From Paraburkholderia flagellata (GTDB lineage: Bacteria; Pseudomonadota; Gammaproteobacteria; Burkholderiales; Burkholderiaceae), in assembly GCF_021390645.1 (NCBI RefSeq), contig NZ_JAJEJT010000004.1, positions 744,001-808,000 of the forward strand: DNA of 64,000 nt. The letters run 5' to 3'. Both the position numbers and the translations under genes were made by a program. The number at the start of each line of letters is the position of its first letter. The stretch's first letter is position 1. Below are positions 17,212-26,783 of this stretch, piece after piece. The notes under the pieces were generated by a model, which did not search any database, had not been told where the DNA came from, and saw nothing but the letters and a program-made list of their open reading frames with translations.

Positions 17212-18000
17212 ATGCCACGCTTCGCCGCCAATCTGTCGATGATGTACAACGAACACGCGTTCCTCGAGCGTTTCGCCGCCGCCGCGCGCGACGGTTTCGA
17301 GGCCGTGGAATTTCTGTTCCCGTATGAGTTTCCGGCCGCCGACATCAAGGCGCGTCTGACTGAAAACGGCCTGACACAGGCGCTTTTCAACGCGCCGCCA
17401 GGCGACTGGGCGGCAGGCGAGCGCGGCATCGCGTCGTTGCCGGGCCGCGAAGACGAGTTTCGCCGCAGCGTCGAGACGGCAGTCGAATACGCGCGCGTGC
17501 TCGGCAACGACAAGCTGCATGTGATGGCCGGTTTGATCAAGCCGGAGCAATCGCGCGCCGCGCACCGCGACGTGTATCTGAAGAACCTCGCGTACGCGGC
17601 GAAGGCCGCCCAGGCGGACGGCATCACCGTCGTCATTGAACCGATCAACACGCGCGACATTCCCGGCTTCTTTCTGAACCGGCAAGACGACGCGCAGGCG
17701 ATTTGCGCGGAAGTCGGCGCGCCGAACCTGAAAGTGCAGTTCGATCTCTACCACTGCCAGATCGTCGAAGGCGATCTCGCCGTGAAGCTCAAGCGTGACA
17801 TGAAGGGCATCGGTCATATCCAGATTGCCGGCGTGCCTGAGCGGCACGAGCCGGATATCGGCGAAGTGAACTACCCGTATCTGTTCTCGCTGATCGACGA
17901 ACTCGGCTACGACGGCTGGATCGGTTGCGAATACCGGCCGCGCGCAGGCACGTCGCAAGGGCTGGGATGGATCAGGCCGTATGTGAAAGCGCGTGCCTGA
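17212..18000 (+). CDS. otnI: 2-oxo-tetronate isomerase (hydroxypyruvate isomerase family)
   Basis: 262 aa TIM-barrel of the Hyi/OtnI family. [20 protein letters not shown] is at the N-terminus, and [22 protein letters not shown] (about residue 140) and [15 protein letters not shown] (about 175) hold the metal and catalytic acidic residues. In this context it interconverts 2-oxo- and 3-oxo-tetronate. AAGGAG lies upstream of the start. 36 bp separate it from denD. Confidence 0.92.
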   Translation: MPRFAANLSMMYNEHAFLERFAAAARDGFEAVEFLFPYEFPAADIKARLTENGLTQALFNAPPGDWAAGERGIASLPGREDEFRRSVETAVEYARVLGNDKLHVMAGLIKPEQSRAAHRDVYLKNLAYAAKAAQADGITVVIEPINTRDIPGFFLNRQDDAQAICAEVGAPNLKVQFDLYHCQIVEGDLAVKLKRDMKGIGHIQIAGVPERHEPDIGEVNYPYLFSLIDELGYDGWIGCEYRPRAGTSQGLGWIRPYVKARA

Positions 18001-18036
18001 ACGCATTCGACAGACTCACTGAGGAACAACAGGAAC

Positions 18037-19026
18037 ATGAAAGTACTGATCACGGGTGGGGCGGGATTTCTTGGCCAGCGTCTCGCGCGCGAACTGCTCG
18101 CGCGCGGCGAACTGAAGGGCGCAAATGGCCAGCGCGAGCCGATCACTGAACTGGTGTTGCTCGACGTCGTCGCGGCGCCGGGGCCGAATGACGAACGCGT
18201 GCGCGTTGAAGTCGGCAACATTGCCGAGCGCAGCGTGCTCGAACGTCTGATCGACGACAGGACGGCAGCGATTTTCCATCTCGCTGCGATCGTCAGCGGC
18301 CAGGCGGAAGCGGACTTCGATCTTGGCATGCGGATCAATCTCGACGCGTCGCGCTTGCTGCTCGACGTCTGCCGCGAGCGTGGGCATCGGCCGCGCGTCG
18401 TGTTCACGAGTTCGGTCGCCGTCTATGGCGGCGATCTGCCCGATGTCGTGCTCGATGAAACCGCGTTGAATCCGCAGTCGTCGTATGGCGCGCAGAAGGC
18501 CGTCGCCGAGTTGCTGCTCAATGACTTCTCGCGGCGCGGCTTCGTCGATGGCCGCGTGCTGCGCCTGCCGACCATCAGCGTGCGGCCGGGCAAGCCGAAC
18601 GCAGCGGCGTCCTCGTTTGCCAGCGGCATCATTCGCGAGCCGTTGAACGGTCAGCCGGCCGTGTGCCCGGTGAGCGGTTCGACGCGGCTGTGGCTGCTAT
18701 CGCCGCGCAAGGCGATCGAATGTCTTGTCGCGGGCTGCGAGATCGACGGCGCGGCGCTTGGCAACCGGCGCACGGTGAATCTGCCGGGCGTGTCGGTAAC
18801 GGTCGACGAAATGATCGCCGCGCTGCGCGAAGTGGCAGGCGACGCCGTCGCGGCACGGATCGAATGGAAGGCAGATGAGCGTGTCGAGAAGATCGTCGGC
18901 AGCTGGCCCGCGCAGTGGGACATCGCGCGCGCGACCCAGCTCGGGCTGCAAGGCGACGCGTCGTTCAAGGATATCGTCCGCGCGTTCGTCGACGATGAAC
19001 TCGGCGGGAGAATTCCGCAGCGCTGA
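18037..19026 (+). CDS. denD: D-erythronate dehydrogenase (extended SDR)
   Basis: 329 aa extended short-chain dehydrogenase. The NAD motif TGGAGFLGQRLARELL is at residues 6-21, IFHLAAIVSG at about 80 and the catalytic SSYGAQKAVAELL Tyr-Lys pair near 150. DenD oxidises D-erythronate to 2-oxo-tetronate, so with ltnD the cluster covers two stereoisomeric substrates. GAGGAACAACAGGAAC precedes the ATG. A strong hairpin terminator follows. Confidence 0.9.
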   Translation: MKVLITGGAGFLGQRLARELLARGELKGANGQREPITELVLLDVVAAPGPNDERVRVEVGNIAERSVLERLIDDRTAAIFHLAAIVSGQAEADFDLGMRINLDASRLLLDVCRERGHRPRVVFTSSVAVYGGDLPDVVLDETALNPQSSYGAQKAVAELLLNDFSRRGFVDGRVLRLPTISVRPGKPNAAASSFASGIIREPLNGQPAVCPVSGSTRLWLLSPRKAIECLVAGCEIDGAALGNRRTVNLPGVSVTVDEMIAALREVAGDAVAARIEWKADERVEKIVGSWPAQWDIARATQLGLQGDASFKDIVRAFVDDELGGRIPQR

Positions 19027-19081
19027 TTGCGTGCGCGCTAGCCGGTTTGTCCGCGCCGGTTTGTTACGCAAGCAATGAAAC

Positions 19082-19120
19082 ACGCCGCCATCGCAAAGCT
19101 GAGTCTTTGCGAGGCGGCGT
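19082..19120. terminator. Bidirectional hairpin terminator between denD and the decarboxylase gene
   Basis: ACGCCGCC-A-TCGCAAAG pairs with CTTTGCGA-GGCGGCGT (16 bp with a single bulged A) around a 6-nt loop CTGAGT. TCGTCTATTT follows on the plus strand. It lies between the convergent genes denD and the one ending at 19129. Confidence 0.75.
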
Positions 19121-19128
19121 TCGTCTAT

Positions 19129-20862
19129 TTAGATGTGTGCTGCGCTAGTTCGGAGCTGGAGATTCTCACGAAGCTGCGGGCCGCGCGGACCGTAGTCGAG
19201 TTCGGCGCCCAGATTGCTGCTTCGCGTGATCGCCGCAGGCGCATCGCAGGGGTCCATGATCGATTCGACGAAAACCAGTTCGTCGTTCGGCGCGGCGAGG
19301 GCGTGTTGCAGATCCCCGCAGGTCCTGACCACGAACGACTGCACGGATGCGCCGGGATGGAGCACTTTCGGCAGATCGGCGTAAGCCCAGTTCGCAATGT
19401 CGTTGTAGGGTTCGGTCTTGCCGAGGTAGCCGCGCTCGATGGTGTAGCCGCCATTGTTGATCAGCAGGATTGCCGGCTTGTGACCGTGGTGCAGAATCGT
19501 CGACAACTCCTGCGCCGTGACCTGGAAAGACCCATCGCCGATGAGCAGCACGTGGCGGCGCTCCGGCGCCGCGGTCAGCGCGCCAAGCAGGGCGCCGACC
19601 GAATAGCCAATCGATCCCCAGTTGATCGACCCGATGAAGGTGCAGCCCGGCGGAAGCCGCAGCCCGAGAATGGAAAACGACGTGCCATTGTCGACATACA
19701 CGACGTCTCCGGGCCGCAGATAGTCCTGAACGGCCTGCCAGTAGGCGGCTTGAGTCAGCTTCGCGGCAGCCTCGACGTGCACGCGAGCGGCGGGCGCTTC
19801 AACCGGACGTTGAACGCGTGTCGCAACCTGCGGTACGGTGTCGATCACGCCTCGTAGCACCTCCTTGAGCATCACAGCTTGATAGTTGTCTTCGCCGATG
19901 TCCACAGCGTGCGCACGCGCGTGGATCGTGCCGGCCGGCAGCGTTGCAGTGAAATCGCCCGTGGTCACCTCGATCGGCCGGTAGCCGACGGCGAGCAAAC
20001 AGTCGCTGCTCTCGATCGCCTCGCATACCCCTGGCTCGCTGCCTTTGCCGGCATAGATGCCAAGGTACTGTGGGTGCGACGCGTCGATCACGCCCTTGGC
20101 TGCGTTGATCACCGCCAGCGGTGCCTGCAGCTTGTCCGCCAGCGCCATGAGTTCGGGGACGACGCCGAAGCGGTCGGCATCCGTATCCACCAGAATCGCC
20201 GGTGACCGGGCGGCGGACAACTGCTGCGCGAGCGCGGCGATGCACGACTGCAGCCGTTCTGGATCGCTGGGAACGTGGGCAAGAACGAGCGGGGCGGTCG
20301 GTGCCTCGATCTCGAGATACGCGATGTCCGACGGCAGTTCCATATAGACCGGCAGCTTTTCCCGCCAGGCCGTGAGGATCAGCCGGTCTATCTCGACGAC
20401 CGCGTTGCGCGGCGTGATCCTCGCCTGGGCCACCGTCACTGGCGCATAGGCGCGCAGGAAATGGTCGAAGTTGCCGTCGGCCATGGTGTGGTGCATGCCG
20501 AGGCCGCGATCGACGGAGCGCAGCGGAATCGAACCGCTGATGCAGATGACGGGTACGTGCTCGGCATAGGCGCCGGCTACCCCGTTGAGCGCGCTCAAGG
20601 CGCCGACCCCGTTCGTGACGAGCAGCGCGCCCAGGCCGTTCAGCCGGGCATAACCGTCCGCCGCATAGGATGAGGTCAACTCGCCCGTGGTGCCGACCCA
20701 TTCCAGTGCGCCGCTATCGTGGAGTTGCTGCAAGAGCGTGAGGTTGTAGTCGCCCGGGACGCCAAACAAATGACGAATACCGGCTTCCTCGAGGCGGCGA
20801 AGGAGGAAGTCGCCAATCGTCATGCGTTGGGTGGGTTGGGCCGTGTTTTGCGTGCTTTCCAT
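19129..20862 (-). CDS. Thiamine-diphosphate-dependent 2-oxo acid decarboxylase (IpdC/PDC family)
   Basis: 577 aa with the three-domain PDC layout. The N-terminal domain has FGVPGDYNL, the catalytic Glu in GTTGELTSSYAADGYAR (about residue 60) and the His pair in GMHHTMADG (about 125). The C-terminal domain has the ThDP-Mg motif GDGSFQVTAQEL ... NNGGYTIE (about 455-485). This matches indolepyruvate, phenylpyruvate or pyruvate decarboxylases; the exact 2-oxo acid is not readable. It diverges from the two-component system and has the same operator and spaced -10 (21009-21063) as three other promoters, so it is probably under that system's control. Confidence 0.88.
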   Translation of the reverse strand: MESTQNTAQPTQRMTIGDFLLRRLEEAGIRHLFGVPGDYNLTLLQQLHDSGALEWVGTTGELTSSYAADGYARLNGLGALLVTNGVGALSALNGVAGAYAEHVPVICISGSIPLRSVDRGLGMHHTMADGNFDHFLRAYAPVTVAQARITPRNAVVEIDRLILTAWREKLPVYMELPSDIAYLEIEAPTAPLVLAHVPSDPERLQSCIAALAQQLSAARSPAILVDTDADRFGVVPELMALADKLQAPLAVINAAKGVIDASHPQYLGIYAGKGSEPGVCEAIESSDCLLAVGYRPIEVTTGDFTATLPAGTIHARAHAVDIGEDNYQAVMLKEVLRGVIDTVPQVATRVQRPVEAPAARVHVEAAAKLTQAAYWQAVQDYLRPGDVVYVDNGTSFSILGLRLPPGCTFIGSINWGSIGYSVGALLGALTAAPERRHVLLIGDGSFQVTAQELSTILHHGHKPAILLINNGGYTIERGYLGKTEPYNDIANWAYADLPKVLHPGASVQSFVVRTCGDLQHALAAPNDELVFVESIMDPCDAPAAITRSSNLGAELDYGPRGPQLRENLQLRTSAAHI

Positions 20863-21008
20863 GGAGGACTCCTAATCTGGCTCATGGGGGGAATGTGCGG
20901 TACCGATGTTGAATCGCACTATGCGGCAAAGCAGGCGCCCGCCCTGGCTGTGGTTTCTCTCCGCCAGCAGCCCGATGCGTAATTCGGTTTGCGGTACAAC
21001 GGATTCTC

Positions 21009-21063
21009 AGTCTAGGCTCCCGGCAAAAACAGCAGCGTGACTGAGTCATTACGAAAAAATATC
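21009..21063 (-). promoter_or_regulatory. Response-regulator site and -10 of the decarboxylase gene
   Basis: The site covers 21037-21063; on the minus strand it reads GATATTTTTTCGTAATGAC and ends TCAGTCAC. After 22 further bases comes TAGACT (minus strand, 21009-21014). It is an inverted copy of the site at 21085-21111, matching it at 19 of 27 positions. There is no -35-like hexamer at the usual place, which suggests activation. Confidence 0.65.
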
Positions 21064-21084
21064 AGGGACGGCACGCTGCATTTC

Positions 21085-21139
21085 GTCATTTCCTTGTAAT
21101 GATTGAGTAACGGCCCTGTTAGAGCACGCGACTTAGACT
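21085..21139 (+). promoter_or_regulatory. Response-regulator site and -10 of the two-component operon
   Basis: GTCATTTCCTTGTAATGATT and then GAGTAAC (21085-21111), followed after 22 bases by TAGACT (21134-21139). The same layout occurs at the three related promoters, so the system probably autoregulates. Confidence 0.7.
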
Positions 21140-21220
21140 CCGATTACGCCCGACTGGTATAAGGGCGCAAACGAGCACAGAATCAGCAACACGCGCATAT
21201 GAGTGCAGGAATCGGACGCC

Positions 21221-21898
21221 ATGAAAATCCTCGTCATCGAAGACGAAGCCAAGACCAGCGAGTACATCCAGAACGGTTTGACGGAAGCGGGCTATGTGGT
21301 GGACGTGGCCACGAACGGCATCGACGGACTGCACTTCGCGCAGGAGATGGGCTACGACCTGATCCTGCTCGACGTGATGATGCCGGAGATGGACGGCTGG
21401 ACCGTCATGAAGAAGCTCGGTGCGCGCACCAAAACCCCGGTGCTATTTCTGAGCGCGCGCGGCACGCTCGAAGACCGGTTGAAGGGCCTCGATCTCGGCG
21501 CCGACGATTATCTCGTCAAGCCTTTCTCGTTTGCCGAGTTGCTGGCGCGCATCCGCATCATATTGCGGCGCGGTCAGCCGCAAAAACAGGATGAACAGGT
21601 CTTCGAAGTCGGGGATCTGCGGGTCGATGTGCCGAAGCGGCGCGTCGAGCGGGGCGGTGCGCGCATCACGCTCACCAACAAGGAATTCAATCTGCTGGCG
21701 TTCTTTCTGGAGCATCAAGGTCAGGTGCTCTCGCGCGCCCTGATCGCTTCGCGCGTATGGGACATGAATTTCGACAGCGATAGCAACGTGGTCGATGTTG
21801 CGGTGCGCCGGTTGCGGCAGAAGATCGACGACCCTTTCCCCGTTCGATTGATTCATACGATTCACGGCGTGGGATACCGTTTCGAGTACGAAGCATGA
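21221..21898 (+). CDS. Response regulator, OmpR family, heavy-metal (CusR/IrlR) type
   Basis: 225 aa from ATG 21221 ([20 protein letters not shown]). The receiver domain has the acidic pair at IEDE, phospho-acceptor Asp51 in [13 protein letters not shown], and Lys in [15 protein letters not shown]. The winged-helix DNA-binding domain ends [18 protein letters not shown]...[11 protein letters not shown]. It overlaps the sensor kinase gene by 4 bp. The subfamily often answers metals or envelope stress. Four sites it may bind lie in two intergenic regions of this window. Confidence 0.93.
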   Translation: MKILVIEDEAKTSEYIQNGLTEAGYVVDVATNGIDGLHFAQEMGYDLILLDVMMPEMDGWTVMKKLGARTKTPVLFLSARGTLEDRLKGLDLGADDYLVKPFSFAELLARIRIILRRGQPQKQDEQVFEVGDLRVDVPKRRVERGGARITLTNKEFNLLAFFLEHQGQVLSRALIASRVWDMNFDSDSNVVDVAVRRLRQKIDDPFPVRLIHTIHGVGYRFEYEA

Positions 21899-23301
21899 AG
21901 CGGCTTTCGCTCACCACGCGCCTTGCTTTGTTGTATGCACTCATCGTATTCACGGCGATGGCGCTGCTCGGCACCTTGCTATACCGCGGTCTGGAGCGGC
22001 AACTGATGGTGCGCGACGACGCGGCGCTGGTGACGAGAGTGGACCAGCTTCGCACGCTCATGAACGATGTCGACGTGCGTGAGCTGATTCGCGACAAGCC
22101 GCATCTCTTCGCGAACATGCTCGGGAATACCGAATCACTGCTGATCGTGGGCTTTCCGGGTGAAGCGCCGCTCATTACGGTGAATCCAGGGCACAGGGCG
22201 GTGCCGGACGTAACGCCAGTGCCGGTGGACGCGCCACTCACGCTCGGCGCGGTTCACCATACGCTTGCGGCCGATGGAACGCCGTTCATCTACGCCGCTG
22301 CAGCGGCGCACGATGCAGCCGGAAAGCAGGATCTGCAGATCATCTCCGGCCGCTTGCTGACCGAGCGCACGCAATTGTTGCGGGCATACCGCAACCAGAT
22401 ACTGCTGTTCGCCTCTGCTGGCGCGACCATTGTCGCGTTGCTCGCTTTCGTCCTCGCGCGCCGCAACATGCAGCCGTTGCGCGTTCTCGCTGCGCAAACC
22501 GGAGCGATCGGCATTAGCACGCTGTCGACACGCATCGAGCAGCGCGCCGCGCCGCCCGAACTCGACGCATTGATCGCAGCATTCAACGGCATGCTCGATC
22601 GGCTCGAACGCGGGTTCACGCAGTTGAAACAGGTGTCGGCAGATATGGCGCACGACCTGCGCACGCCAATTGGCAACCTGCTGGGTCAGACCGAAGTCGG
22701 CTTGAGCCAGACTCGCGACACCGTGTATTACCAGCGGCTTCTCGGCTCGAATTACGAGGAGTTGCAACGCCTGTCGAAAATGATCGACAACATGCTTTTT
22801 CTTGCGCGCACCGAGCAGGCCGACAACGCCATCGAGCGCAAGGAGTTGCCGCTTGCCGTGGAATTCGAGCGTATGCAGGAGTACTTCGAAGGTCTCGCGG
22901 AGGACCGCAACGTGAGCCTCGAGTGGCGCGGCGAAGGCCACGTGTGCGCGGATCCGGATCTGCTGCGCCGCGCGTTGGGGAATTTGCTTGCGAATGCCTT
23001 GCGATATGCGGAGCCGGGCACGGCAATCTCGACGGTTGCGGACCAAGGCCCGGAGGCCACGACGCTCCATGTCGAGAATCGCGGACCGACGATCGAGCCG
23101 CACCATCTCGAACGGATCTTCGATCGTTTCTACCGAGCCGATCCGTCGCGGCATCGCTCGTCGGAGTCGAGCGGGCTCGGACTTTCGATCGTGCGCAGCA
23201 TCATGCTGCTGCACGGCGGTACGTGGCACGCCTCGAGCAGCAACGGCGTGACGCGATTCACGCTCGTGTTTCCGCGGCAGCGCGAGCGGCGGGGCCAGTA
23301 G
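21895..23301 (+). CDS. Sensor histidine kinase, heavy-metal (CusS/IrlS) type
   Basis: 468 aa. Membrane segment at residues 11-31, periplasmic sensor domain to about 160, second membrane segment (about 166-186), HAMP domain, dimerisation helix with the phospho-acceptor His near residue 252 ([19 protein letters not shown]), and ATPase domain with N-box [13 protein letters not shown] and G-box [18 protein letters not shown]. Start ATG overlaps the regulator's stop. The signal is unknown; the linked efflux genes suggest a toxic small molecule or metal. Confidence 0.93.
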   Translation: MKRLSLTTRLALLYALIVFTAMALLGTLLYRGLERQLMVRDDAALVTRVDQLRTLMNDVDVRELIRDKPHLFANMLGNTESLLIVGFPGEAPLITVNPGHRAVPDVTPVPVDAPLTLGAVHHTLAADGTPFIYAAAAAHDAAGKQDLQIISGRLLTERTQLLRAYRNQILLFASAGATIVALLAFVLARRNMQPLRVLAAQTGAIGISTLSTRIEQRAAPPELDALIAAFNGMLDRLERGFTQLKQVSADMAHDLRTPIGNLLGQTEVGLSQTRDTVYYQRLLGSNYEELQRLSKMIDNMLFLARTEQADNAIERKELPLAVEFERMQEYFEGLAEDRNVSLEWRGEGHVCADPDLLRRALGNLLANALRYAEPGTAISTVADQGPEATTLHVENRGPTIEPHHLERIFDRFYRADPSRHRSSESSGLGLSIVRSIMLLHGGTWHASSSNGVTRFTLVFPRQRERRGQ

Positions 23302-23445
23302 GCGCCCCAGGGGCGGCGGTGCGGCAAACCGCGCTATGATGGGCAGCCTTGAATCGGGAATGCGGGACGCAACCCATCGGTGCGCGCATGGGTTCGTACG
23401 AGTGGAATTCAGCATTTATTCCAGTCACGAAGCGTTGAATAAGCG

Positions 23446-23733
23446 ATGAAACAACGTAAATGGCCCAGATGCGCTGTCGTTTGTTCATTCCTGGCTTTCA
23501 TGCCGCTTGCGGGTTGCGTGGCCCGCGGCGCGCCGTCCTGGTCGCTCTTCGGCGCGTACTTTCCGTATTGGCTCGTGAGCGCCGTGATCGGCATCGTGGG
23601 CGCGCTTATCGCGCATCGCGTGTTCATCTCGACCGGCTGGGTTCGCCAGGTGCCTTATCAGCTTTCGGTCTGCACCGCGATCGGCGTCATGGCCGGGGTG
23701 CTCGTCTGGCTATGGGGAACGGGGCAGCTCTGA
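23446..23733 (+). CDS. ytcA: YtcA-family small membrane lipoprotein
   Basis: 95 aa. N-terminal signal with a lipobox-like PLAGC at about residues 20-24, then two hydrophobic segments (YWLVSAVIGIVGALIAHRVF and LSVCTAIGVMAGVLVWLWG). In E. coli a protein of this type precedes mdtN-mdtO-mdtP, and the same order occurs here, with mdtN starting 2 bp after the stop. Its own role is not established. Confidence 0.75.
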   Translation: MKQRKWPRCAVVCSFLAFMPLAGCVARGAPSWSLFGAYFPYWLVSAVIGIVGALIAHRVFISTGWVRQVPYQLSVCTAIGVMAGVLVWLWGTGQL

Positions 23734-23734
23734 C

Positions 23735-24787
23735 ATGAAAATGGCTGGCCAGAATCCTCGACATGCATGGAAGGGACGGGCGATCGCAGTCGTGATCGTC
23801 CTGCTCGGCGCGGCGGCACTCTGGTATGCGTACGATCGCTCGTCGCGCTATCCGTCCACCGACGACGCGTCCATCGACGCGGACGTCGTCCACGTCGCGT
23901 CGCCCGTGGGCGGCCGGATCCTGCGCGTTCCCGTGGAGGAGAACCAGCATGTCTCGAAGGGCGACGTGCTGTTCGAAATCGACCCGGTGCCGTACCGGCT
24001 CGGCGTCGCGCAGGCGCAGGCCGAAGTCGAGCTGGCGCGTGCCTCGCTCGCCACCCGCCGCCGCACGCTGATCGGCGAGACGTCGAACGCGACCATCGCG
24101 GCCGACCAGACCCGTCGCGCCACACACAACTACGACCTCGCGACACGCAGCGTCGACCGGCTGCGGCCGCTCGCGGCGCAAGGCTACGTGTCCGCGCAGC
24201 AGCTCGATCAGGCGGTCGTGGCGCAGCGCGACGCGAGCGTATCGCTCGCGCAGGCGCAGGTGCAACAGCGCTCTTCTGCGCAGACAATAGGCGACGATTC
24301 CGACGCCATAGCGGCGCTGCATGCGCGCGAGGCCGCCTTGGCCATCGCGCAGCGCGCGCTCGACGACACGGTCGTGCGCGCGCCGTTCGACGGCTACGTA
24401 ACAGGGCTGACGATCCTCGCGGGCGAGACAGTCGCGCCGAACCAGTCCATCTTCACGCTGGTTCATTCGGGCGAATGGTTCGCCGTGGCGAACTTCCGCG
24501 AGACGGCGCTCGGCGCGATCGACGTGGGCGACTGCGCAACCGTGTACTCGATGATCGACCGAAAACAGCCGATGAGCGGCAAGGTGATCGGCATCGGCGC
24601 CGGCATCCTGGACACGGACCGCGTGAACCTGCCACGAAGCCTGCCGTACGTGCAGCAGTCGGTGAACTGGGTGCGCGTGGCACAACGCTTCCCGGTTCGC
24701 GTGCGCATAGACGCCCCGGTCAACAAGCTGGTGCGCATCGGCGCCAGCGCGATCGTCGAGGTCCGGCATGGCCAGTCTTGCCGGTGA
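23735..24787 (+). CDS. mdtN: Membrane fusion protein, MdtN-like
   Basis: 350 aa HlyD/EmrA-type periplasmic adaptor. One N-terminal membrane helix (AIAVVIVLLGAAALWYAY), a biotinyl-lipoyl half-motif DADVVHVASPVGGRILRVPVEE, a helical hairpin with LAAQGYVSAQQLDQAVV, and the second half DTVVRAPFDGYVTGLTILAGETV. It would link the FUSC-type inner-membrane protein encoded next to the outer-membrane factor. Its last 20 bp overlap mdtO. Confidence 0.88.
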   Translation: MKMAGQNPRHAWKGRAIAVVIVLLGAAALWYAYDRSSRYPSTDDASIDADVVHVASPVGGRILRVPVEENQHVSKGDVLFEIDPVPYRLGVAQAQAEVELARASLATRRRTLIGETSNATIAADQTRRATHNYDLATRSVDRLRPLAAQGYVSAQQLDQAVVAQRDASVSLAQAQVQQRSSAQTIGDDSDAIAALHAREAALAIAQRALDDTVVRAPFDGYVTGLTILAGETVAPNQSIFTLVHSGEWFAVANFRETALGAIDVGDCATVYSMIDRKQPMSGKVIGIGAGILDTDRVNLPRSLPYVQQSVNWVRVAQRFPVRVRIDAPVNKLVRIGASAIVEVRHGQSCR

Positions 24788-26783
24788 CATCAGGCGGCCC
24801 GGTCCGCGGGAAATCGCGAAGCTGCTCGCGCCGTTTCCGGGACGCACCGCGATCGTCACGCGCATTGCGCTGATCTGCGCGCTCACAGTGCTCGTGACGA
24901 CCGGCTACAGCACGCCCGATGCCGCGACTTCCGTGTATATCGTGTTCTTCCTGAACCGGCCCGACCGCATGACGAGCATCGTCATGTCGTTCGCCTTGAT
25001 GCTGCTCGTGACCGTGATCATCGGGATCGTGATGATCTTCGCGATCCTCACTATCGATCAGCCGCCGCTGCGGGTGGCGAGCATGGCATTGCTATCGTTC
25101 GCACTGCTATTCGCCACTTCGGCAAGCAAGCTTCGGCCAATCGGCGCGATCCTGGCGATGATCGTCGGGTTCGGGCTCGACGAGCTTGGCCTTGCGCCAG
25201 TCGGCGAAGCGGCCACGCGCGGCCTGCTGTACGCGTGGCTGATGGTCGGGATTCCAATTGGCGTGGCAATCGTCGTGAACCTGGTGATCGCGCCGTCGCC
25301 GCGACGGCTCGCCACCTCGCAGCTTGCGCGGCGCCTGAGGCTCGCTGCGCGCCGCCTCACAGACACGGCAACCGACGAGGAGCGCGCTGCGTTCGAAGCG
25401 TGCATGCGGGAGGGCGACCATCAGATCCTCTCGTGGCTCAAGCTGTCGACACTCGAAGGCACGCTGATACCGGCTGACGGCGCGGCGCTGCGCCAGGCGG
25501 CGGCGTCCACGACAGCGCTCCTGGTCGCGACGGATTTCGCGGCGAGCGAACCCGGCGCGCGCCTGCCCGACGCATGCGCGGCGCAGCTTGCCGAAACGAT
25601 GACGCAAATGGCGGCGATGCTCGAGGCGGGCGGCTATCCCGTGGATGTCGCGCTCGATGAGCCGGACCTGCGCGAGGGAACCGCGCTGCAGGCGCTCGTG
25701 CTCGCAGACCTGCGCGCCGCGCTGGAGGGCTTCGCGGTGCCGCCCGCGGAGGCCGCCGCAGCGCCGGCTCCGGCTCCCGAGAAAAGCGCCGGGCCACCCG
25801 CGCGCAGCGGCTTTTTCGACGCCGACGCCTTCACGAATCCCGATCACGTCCGTTACGCGCTGAAGACCACGGCAGCGGCGATGTTCTGCTACGTGCTGTA
25901 TCAGCAACTCGACTGGCAGGGCATCCATACGTGCTTCATCACCTGCTATATGGTCTCGCTCAGCACGACGGCCGAGACCGTCGAGAAGCTGACACTGCGG
26001 ATCACGGGCTGTCTCGTCGGCGCCTTGCTCGGCACGGCGGCGATCGTATTCGTGACGCCTCGTCTGACCTCGGCGGGCGAGCTGACGGCGCTGGTGTTCG
26101 CGGGCGCGTGGCTGGCCGCATGGGTGGCGATGGGGTCCGCACGGATCTCGTATGCGGGCATGCAGATCGCGTTCGCTTTCTTCCTGTGCGTGATCCAGGG
26201 CGCGGCGCCCGCGTTCGACCTCACGCTCGCACGCGACCGCGTGATCGGCATCTTGATCGGCAATGTCGTGATCTATCTGGTCTTCACACGCGTCTGGCCC
26301 GTGAGCATCGCCAGCCGCATCGACGCGACGTTCAAAGCACTCATCGCGCAGTGGACCCGCATCGCACACGCTGCGGACACTCGCACGCGCAGCGCGCTTG
26401 CGGCAGGCGCGCTCGCCCAGTACGGCGGACTGCGCCAGGATCTCGGCCTGATTCACTACGAGCCTTCGTGGGTGCGTCCCGAGCCCGATTGGGTGGCGAG
26501 CCGGCGCCGCGCGCTCGCGGAACTCGAGGCGCTGGAGGCGCCGCTGGTCCTCGCGGCAGGGCGCGCGGGCGCGGCGCAGTTGGGTCAAATCGCCCAGCGT
26601 CTCGCTGCTGGAGACGACGCGCATGTGCAAGCCGTACAGCATGCCGCCGAGCCCGCGGAGGACCGCGCTGCCGACCCCGCCCTCGACGCGCTCCGGAACG
26701 TCATCGCAAAGCGGTTCGGACAGATCGCCGATATCACGCGCCCAGCGTCGGCCACGGAGACGACGACCGATGCGCGCCACTGA
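24768..26783 (+). CDS. mdtO: Aromatic/drug efflux inner-membrane protein, FUSC family (MdtO-like)
   Basis: 671 aa with the duplicated FUSC layout: a first block of about five membrane helices (residues 35-170), a cytoplasmic stretch with an Ala-Pro-rich linker near 325-345, and a second block (about 370-530) starting VRYALKTTAAAMFCYVLYQQLDWQGIHTCFITCYM. The family includes MdtO, AaeB and fusaric acid exporters. It overlaps mdtN and mdtP at both ends, which is a strong operon sign. Substrates are unknown. Confidence 0.88.
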   Translation: MASLAGDIRRPGPREIAKLLAPFPGRTAIVTRIALICALTVLVTTGYSTPDAATSVYIVFFLNRPDRMTSIVMSFALMLLVTVIIGIVMIFAILTIDQPPLRVASMALLSFALLFATSASKLRPIGAILAMIVGFGLDELGLAPVGEAATRGLLYAWLMVGIPIGVAIVVNLVIAPSPRRLATSQLARRLRLAARRLTDTATDEERAAFEACMREGDHQILSWLKLSTLEGTLIPADGAALRQAAASTTALLVATDFAASEPGARLPDACAAQLAETMTQMAAMLEAGGYPVDVALDEPDLREGTALQALVLADLRAALEGFAVPPAEAAAAPAPAPEKSAGPPARSGFFDADAFTNPDHVRYALKTTAAAMFCYVLYQQLDWQGIHTCFITCYMVSLSTTAETVEKLTLRITGCLVGALLGTAAIVFVTPRLTSAGELTALVFAGAWLAAWVAMGSARISYAGMQIAFAFFLCVIQGAAPAFDLTLARDRVIGILIGNVVIYLVFTRVWPVSIASRIDATFKALIAQWTRIAHAADTRTRSALAAGALAQYGGLRQDLGLIHYEPSWVRPEPDWVASRRRALAELEALEAPLVLAAGRAGAAQLGQIAQRLAAGDDAHVQAVQHAAEPAEDRAADPALDALRNVIAKRFGQIADITRPASATETTTDARH

